A stretch of DNA of 64,000 nt from Streptomyces sp. CB09001 (GTDB taxonomy: Bacteria > Actinomycetota > Actinomycetes > Streptomycetales > Streptomycetaceae). The notes beneath the pieces were generated by a model, which was not told where the DNA came from, searched no databases, and was given only the letters and a program-made list of their open reading frames with translations. The translations under genes were made by a program, and so were the position numbers. The stretch covers positions 6,129,001 through 6,193,000 of the forward strand of contig NZ_CP026730.1 in assembly GCF_003369795.1 (NCBI RefSeq), in the 5' to 3' direction. Below are positions 60,435-64,000 of this stretch, piece by piece (positions within the stretch are counted from its first letter, which is position 1; every line of letters begins with the position of its first letter).

Positions 60435-61214
60435 ATGCGCATCGCGACCTGGAACGTGAACTCGATCACCGCCCGCCTGCCGAGGCTGCTCGCCTGGCTG
60501 GAGAGCAGCGGCACCGACGTGCTGTGCCTCCAGGAGGCCAAGGTCGCCGAGGCGCAGTTCCCCTTCGACGCGCTGCGCGAGGCGGGCTACGAGGCGGCGG
60601 TCCACGCCACCGGCCGGTGGAACGGGGTGGCGGTGCTCTCCCGCGTGGGCCTGGAGGACGTGGTCAAGGGCCTGCCCGGCGACCCGGGGTACGAGGGTGT
60701 CCAGGAGCCCCGCGCGATCTCCGCCACCTGCGGGCCGGCCCGCGTCTGGTCGGTCTACGTGCCCAACGGCCGCGAGGTCGACCACCCGCACTACGCCTAC
60801 AAGCTCCAGTGGTTCGAGGCGCTGCGCGCCGCTGTCGAGAGCGACGCCGCCGGCGGCCGCCCCTTCGCCGTGATGGGTGACTACAACGTCGCGCCGACGG
60901 ACGACGACGTCTACGACCGGGCCGCCTTCGAGGGCGCCACCCACGTCACCCCGGCCGAGCGCGCCGCCCTCGCCTCACTGCGCGGCGCCGGTCTGTCCGA
61001 CGTGGTCCCGCGCCCGCTGAAGTACGACCACCCCTACACGTACTGGGACTACCGCCAGCTCTGCTTCCCCAAGAACCGCGGCATGCGCATCGACCTGGTG
61101 TACGGCAACGAGCCCTTCGCCAAGGCGGTCACCGACTCCTACGTCGACCGCGAGGAGCGCAAGGGCAAGGGCGCCTCGGACCATGCGCCGGTCGTGGTGG
61201 ACCTGGACCTGTAG
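60435..61214 (+). CDS. xthA: Exodeoxyribonuclease III
   Basis: The 259-residue protein matches the ExoIII/AP-endonuclease family in length and motifs: 'MRIATWNVNSITARLPRLLA', the metal-binding Glu in 'CLQEAKV', 'VMGDYNVAPTDDDVY', 'YWDYRQLCFPKNRGMRIDL' and the catalytic 'GASDHAPVVVDLDL' at the end. It repairs abasic sites and degrades 3' ends of duplex DNA. The ATG at 60435 gives the typical N-terminus. Confidence 0.95.
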   Translation: MRIATWNVNSITARLPRLLAWLESSGTDVLCLQEAKVAEAQFPFDALREAGYEAAVHATGRWNGVAVLSRVGLEDVVKGLPGDPGYEGVQEPRAISATCGPARVWSVYVPNGREVDHPHYAYKLQWFEALRAAVESDAAGGRPFAVMGDYNVAPTDDDVYDRAAFEGATHVTPAERAALASLRGAGLSDVVPRPLKYDHPYTYWDYRQLCFPKNRGMRIDLVYGNEPFAKAVTDSYVDREERKGKGASDHAPVVVDLDL

Positions 61215-61319
61215 CCGCACGCACCCCACACCCGCCGCACACGCATCGCACACCCACCGCACACACCCCTACCGCGTGCCCTGTGGTGCTCATGGCGGTA
61301 CGAATGACAGTGTGGAGGT

Positions 61320-61727
61320 ATGAACTTCCCCTTCCTGGGCAAGCGGCGCGAAGATCCCCGGGCGCACGACGCGGAGGGTATCGGCGAACTGCTCGCCGAC
61401 TGTGATCTGCTGCGCTCGCAGGCGTTGCGGGAGGGGGTCCGGCTCGACGACTCCGCCCTCTCCCTGGAGCAGCTGGACCAGGTACTGCCGCGCTGGCGCA
61501 GCGACCAGGAGATCCAGACCTGGCTCGGCAACGACGCCGGTCTGTACCTCGGCACCGTGATCGTGCGCACCGTGCCCGGCGCCGTCTGGAGCATCCGGTC
61601 CGACGGGCAGCCGGTGGTCCGGCTCGCCTCCGGCCGGGAGTTCGACGTGGTGGCGAACGGCCACGCGTGGGCGGAGGACGGCGTGCCCGAACTCTCCCAG
61701 CTGTACGGCGAAGTCGCCGAAGTGTGA
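61320..61727 (+). CDS. Conserved small protein (DUF6278-like)
   Basis: The 135-residue cytoplasmic protein ('MNFPFLGKRREDPRAHDAEG', 'LSLEQLDQVLPRWRSDQEI', 'WLGNDAGLYLGTVIVRTVPG') has no membrane segment. I believe it is the DUF6278 family; function unknown. It follows exonuclease III by 105 bp of CACACC-rich sequence. The 239 bp to the amidase end contain no recognisable gene. Confidence 0.8.
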   Translation: MNFPFLGKRREDPRAHDAEGIGELLADCDLLRSQALREGVRLDDSALSLEQLDQVLPRWRSDQEIQTWLGNDAGLYLGTVIVRTVPGAVWSIRSDGQPVVRLASGREFDVVANGHAWAEDGVPELSQLYGEVAEV

Positions 61728-61966
61728 GGTCTTGGCCCTGCTTCCAGCATAAATAGGGGTAATGATCGAAAGGTGCGTGTCGGCGGCATTCGCGACGTTT
61801 GTCTCGATACGTTGCACTGGCTGGAGGGACGCGAACGCACGGGGAACCTACGCAGGACGCAGCCGGAGATCACTGCTCGCGGGCGAGGAGAAGGTCAGCT
61901 GCACACCGGCGAGCGACCTCGTCGAGCGGCCGCTCGACGACGTGGCGCTCGCCGGTCTGCTCAGGC

Positions 61967-63574
61967 TCAGCGGGAGGTGCCGGACGGTGCCGAAGGCAGG
62001 TACCGGGGCGCCCGCCAGGCGTCCAGCCGGTGCTCCACCGCCGCACCCAGGGACAGCAGTTCGACGTCCTGGCGGTCGCCGGCCATGAGGAGCAGCCCGA
62101 CCGGCAGTTCACCCACGAACCCGGCGGGCAGCGACAGCGAGGGGTACCCGGCCACCGCCGCGGGGGTGGAGGACGGGATCACGTCGTTGTCACCCCGCGC
62201 GCAGTCGGTGGTCCACGCGGGCGGGTTCGCCGGGGAAGCGATGGCGTCCAGGTCGTGCTCGGCCATGACCTCGTCGATGGACCGCCGGGACAGGTCCGTC
62301 AACTCCGCGCGCATCGCCCGGTACTCCGGATCGGTGGTGGGCGGTGCGGCCAGCGCCTGCTCGAACAGCTCCTGACCGGCGAAGCAGCTCTGCTCCCGCG
62401 GGTGGCTGCGGTTGAACTCGATCAGCTCGGCCAGGTCCCGGGGCCCGCCGCGGGTGGCGAGGTAGGCGTCGATGTCCCGGTGGAACTCGCTCAGCAATGC
62501 CGGGAACTCGAGTTCGGCCAGCCGCTCCTGGTACGGCAGGCTCACCTCGACGACCTCGGCCCCCGCGGCGGTCAGCCGCTCGGCGGTACGGGTCATGAGG
62601 GCGTCCACCTCGGCGCCGAGCGACGGCAGCCGCCACAGGCCGATCCGCTTGCCGCGCAGGGTGCCGGGACGGCCGACCGCGTCCGTGAGGCTCGGCGCGT
62701 CGTCGGCGCGGACGGTGTCACCGCCGCTCAGCACGGAGAGCGTGAGCGCGGTGTCGACCACGTTGCGCGCCATGGGGCCGGCCGTGTCCTGCTCGGCGGA
62801 GATCGGTACGACGCCCGACTGGCTGACCACCCCGAGACTGGGCTTGAGGCCGACCACGCCGTTCATCCCCGCGGGGCACACGATGGAGCCGTCCGTCTCG
62901 GTCCCGATCGCCACCTGCGCCAGCGACGCGGCGAGCGCCGCGGCCGAACCCGAGGACGATCCGCAGGGGTTGCGGTCCAGGACGTACGGGTTGTTCGTCT
63001 GCCCGCCCACCGCCGACCATCCCGACGTCGGCCTGGCCGCGCGGAAGTTGGCCCACTCCGAGAGGTTGGCCTTGCCGAGGATCACCGCGCCGGCCGCCCG
63101 CAGCTTCCCGACCAGGTCCGCGTCGGTGTCCGGTGGGCTTCCGGCCAGGGCCAGCGAACCGGCGGTCGTCGGCATGTCACGGGTGTTCACATTGTCCTTG
63201 AGCAGGACGGGGATGCCGTCCAGCGGGCCGCGGGCCCTGCCGAGGCGGTGTCTGAGGTCGCTGGCGGCAGCCTGACGCAGGGCCGTCGGGCTGGTGCGCA
63301 GCACCGCGTTGATCCTGGGGTCGACGGCCTTGATCCGCCGCAGGTAGGCGAGGGTCAGCCTGAGCGAGGACAGGGATCCGCGGTTCATGCGGGCCTGCAG
63401 TTCCGGGATCGTCACCGTGTCCAGGTTCACTCCCTTGACCAAGGCCGACTCGGCGGATCGCGCCGCATCGCCGGTCCGGGACCCGGCGGCCACGGCCCGT
63501 GGACCGGGCGCCGCCGCAACGAGGGGGACCACGACCAGGAGTACGGTCAGGGCCGCCATGCTTCTCTTCTTCAT
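61967..63574 (-). CDS. Secreted amidase (amidase signature family)
   Basis: The 535-residue protein has a signal peptide ('MKKRSMAALTVLLVVVPLVA', cleavage near 'AVAAG') and the amidase-signature catalytic triad region: Lys in 'IPVLLKDNVNTRD' and the Ser-rich 'RNPCGSSSGSAAALAASLA' with the cis-Ser and nucleophilic Ser in 'GTETDGSIVCPAG'. It hydrolyses an amide bond outside the cell; the natural substrate is unknown. The ATG at 63574 was chosen because it begins the signal peptide. It is divergent from the LPMO gene. Confidence 0.9.
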   Translation of the reverse strand: MKKRSMAALTVLLVVVPLVAAAPGPRAVAAGSRTGDAARSAESALVKGVNLDTVTIPELQARMNRGSLSSLRLTLAYLRRIKAVDPRINAVLRTSPTALRQAAASDLRHRLGRARGPLDGIPVLLKDNVNTRDMPTTAGSLALAGSPPDTDADLVGKLRAAGAVILGKANLSEWANFRAARPTSGWSAVGGQTNNPYVLDRNPCGSSSGSAAALAASLAQVAIGTETDGSIVCPAGMNGVVGLKPSLGVVSQSGVVPISAEQDTAGPMARNVVDTALTLSVLSGGDTVRADDAPSLTDAVGRPGTLRGKRIGLWRLPSLGAEVDALMTRTAERLTAAGAEVVEVSLPYQERLAELEFPALLSEFHRDIDAYLATRGGPRDLAELIEFNRSHPREQSCFAGQELFEQALAAPPTTDPEYRAMRAELTDLSRRSIDEVMAEHDLDAIASPANPPAWTTDCARGDNDVIPSSTPAAVAGYPSLSLPAGFVGELPVGLLLMAGDRQDVELLSLGAAVEHRLDAWRAPRYLPSAPSGTSR

Positions 63575-63695
63575 GGCGGACAGCCCACTACACGGGGCCG
63601 CCCGGCACAAGGGGCCCCTCAGCCACGGGAGTTGTCGCACGGGGCGGGGCCGGGGAAGGTGTGCAACCCCTTGACGGCACCCCGTCCTTCGCTAA

Positions 63696-63725
63696 GGTCT
63701 AGACCTGCACGCGTAGGTCTAGACC
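63696..63725. promoter_or_regulatory. Two perfect DasR boxes (dre) before the LPMO gene
   Basis: GGTCTAGACC occurs at 63696-63705 and 63716-63725, 20 bp apart, so on the same face of the helix. This is the exact core of the Streptomyces DasR site. The pair lies about 80-110 bp upstream of the LPMO start and 120-150 bp upstream of the divergent amidase start. Confidence 0.88.
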
Positions 63726-63806
63726 TGCGGTGTGGGGTTGCCTCATCGGCAACGTCGCAAGCCGGGGCAGGCTGATCCGACGTGGACCGAAGGGAACAGT
63801 GATGTC

Positions 63807-64000
63807 ATGCGCATGAAAAGAAGAGTGGCGGCCGCCGTGGGAGCGCTGGTCGCTCCCGTGGTGGCCCTGAGTCTGCCGGCGCCCACCGCGAGCGCCCACG
63901 GCTGGGTGGTCTCACCGGGGAGCCGGCAGGACCAGTGCGCCAACCGCGTGGTGCAGTGCGGTCAGATCAAGTGGGAACCGGCGAGCGTCGAGGGCCCGAA
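63807..64000 (+). CDS. AA10 lytic polysaccharide monooxygenase, N-terminal part (3' end outside window)
   Basis: The visible 64 residues comprise a signal peptide ('RRVAAAVGALVAPVVALSLP', cleavage after 'PTASA') and the mature start His31-Gly-Trp-Val-Val. That N-terminal His forms half of the copper histidine brace. 'SPGSRQDQCANRVVQCGQIK' follows, as in chitin-active AA10 enzymes. It would cleave crystalline chitin by oxidation. The DasR boxes upstream support a chitin role. ATG 63807 or 63813 could be the start. Confidence 0.92.
   Translation, partial: MRMKRRVAAAVGALVAPVVALSLPAPTASAHGWVVSPGSRQDQCANRVVQCGQIKWEPASVEGP

Overview
The window is high-GC actinobacterial chromosomal DNA, almost certainly from a Streptomyces. 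The evidence is the strongly G/C-biased third codon positions, frequent GTG/TTG starts, ATGA and GTGA stop/start overlaps, DasR-type GGTCTAGACC boxes, and Streptomyces-typical families (DUF2617/DUF4247/DUF350/aminopropyltransferase operon, transmembrane XRE regulator, secreted M9 collagenase, AA10 chitin-active LPMO). No rRNA, tRNA or CRISPR array was seen.

Layout. 0-6.3 kb: the end of an allantoin operon (allB end, alc), an SDR oxidoreductase, a MarR regulator, a transmembrane XRE regulator, a secreted protein and a broken AraC gene. 6.3-10.3 kb: a small ORF between two matching palindromes, the four-gene DUF2617/DUF4247/DUF350/aminopropyltransferase operon, and two gene remnants fused back to back. 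10.3-17.1 kb: a sugar uptake locus (Gfo/Idh dehydrogenase, GntR regulator, binding protein, permease, ATPase, ROK kinase, small membrane protein) with TGTCCGGACA operators. 17.1-22.7 kb: a 24-bp tandem repeat, then a translationally overlapping SNF2 helicase/SWIM protein pair.

22.8-32.7 kb is the most interesting region. It holds a three-subunit D-hydroxyproline dehydrogenase, a DapA-family deaminase, a hydroxyproline 2-epimerase, a secreted M9 collagenase, a FadR-type GntR regulator and an Xaa-Pro peptidase. A related 19-bp sequence occurs at the promoters of the catabolic operon, the collagenase and the regulator. The region reads as a regulon that would degrade collagen outside the cell and convert the released hydroxyproline towards 2-oxoglutarate semialdehyde.

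32.9-37.8 kb: LysR and GlxA-type AraC regulators, an NAD-dependent epimerase-like protein and an ABC exporter. 37.7-41.0 kb: a carnitine-to-glycine-betaine operon (BKACE enzyme, carnitine dehydrogenase, thioesterase) with an XRE-TetR fusion regulator. 41.1-43.1 kb: an exported GH3 N-acetylglucosaminidase with two DasR boxes. 43.4-50.5 kb: a six-gene aromatic ring-cleavage operon divergent from a LysR gene. 50.8-57.8 kb: a CPBP protease and redox/stress genes under TetR and MarR control, broken up by decayed genes (cupin fragment, IS3 transposase fragment). 57.9-58.3 kb: a decayed tyrosine integrase. 58.4-64 kb: PcaD-PcaC fusion, MBL-fold protein, exonuclease III, a small DUF protein, a secreted amidase, and the start of an AA10 LPMO behind two perfect DasR boxes. 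The GH3 enzyme and the LPMO thus form a chitin/GlcNAc theme at two places in the window.

All functional calls come from reading the sequence. No database search was run.
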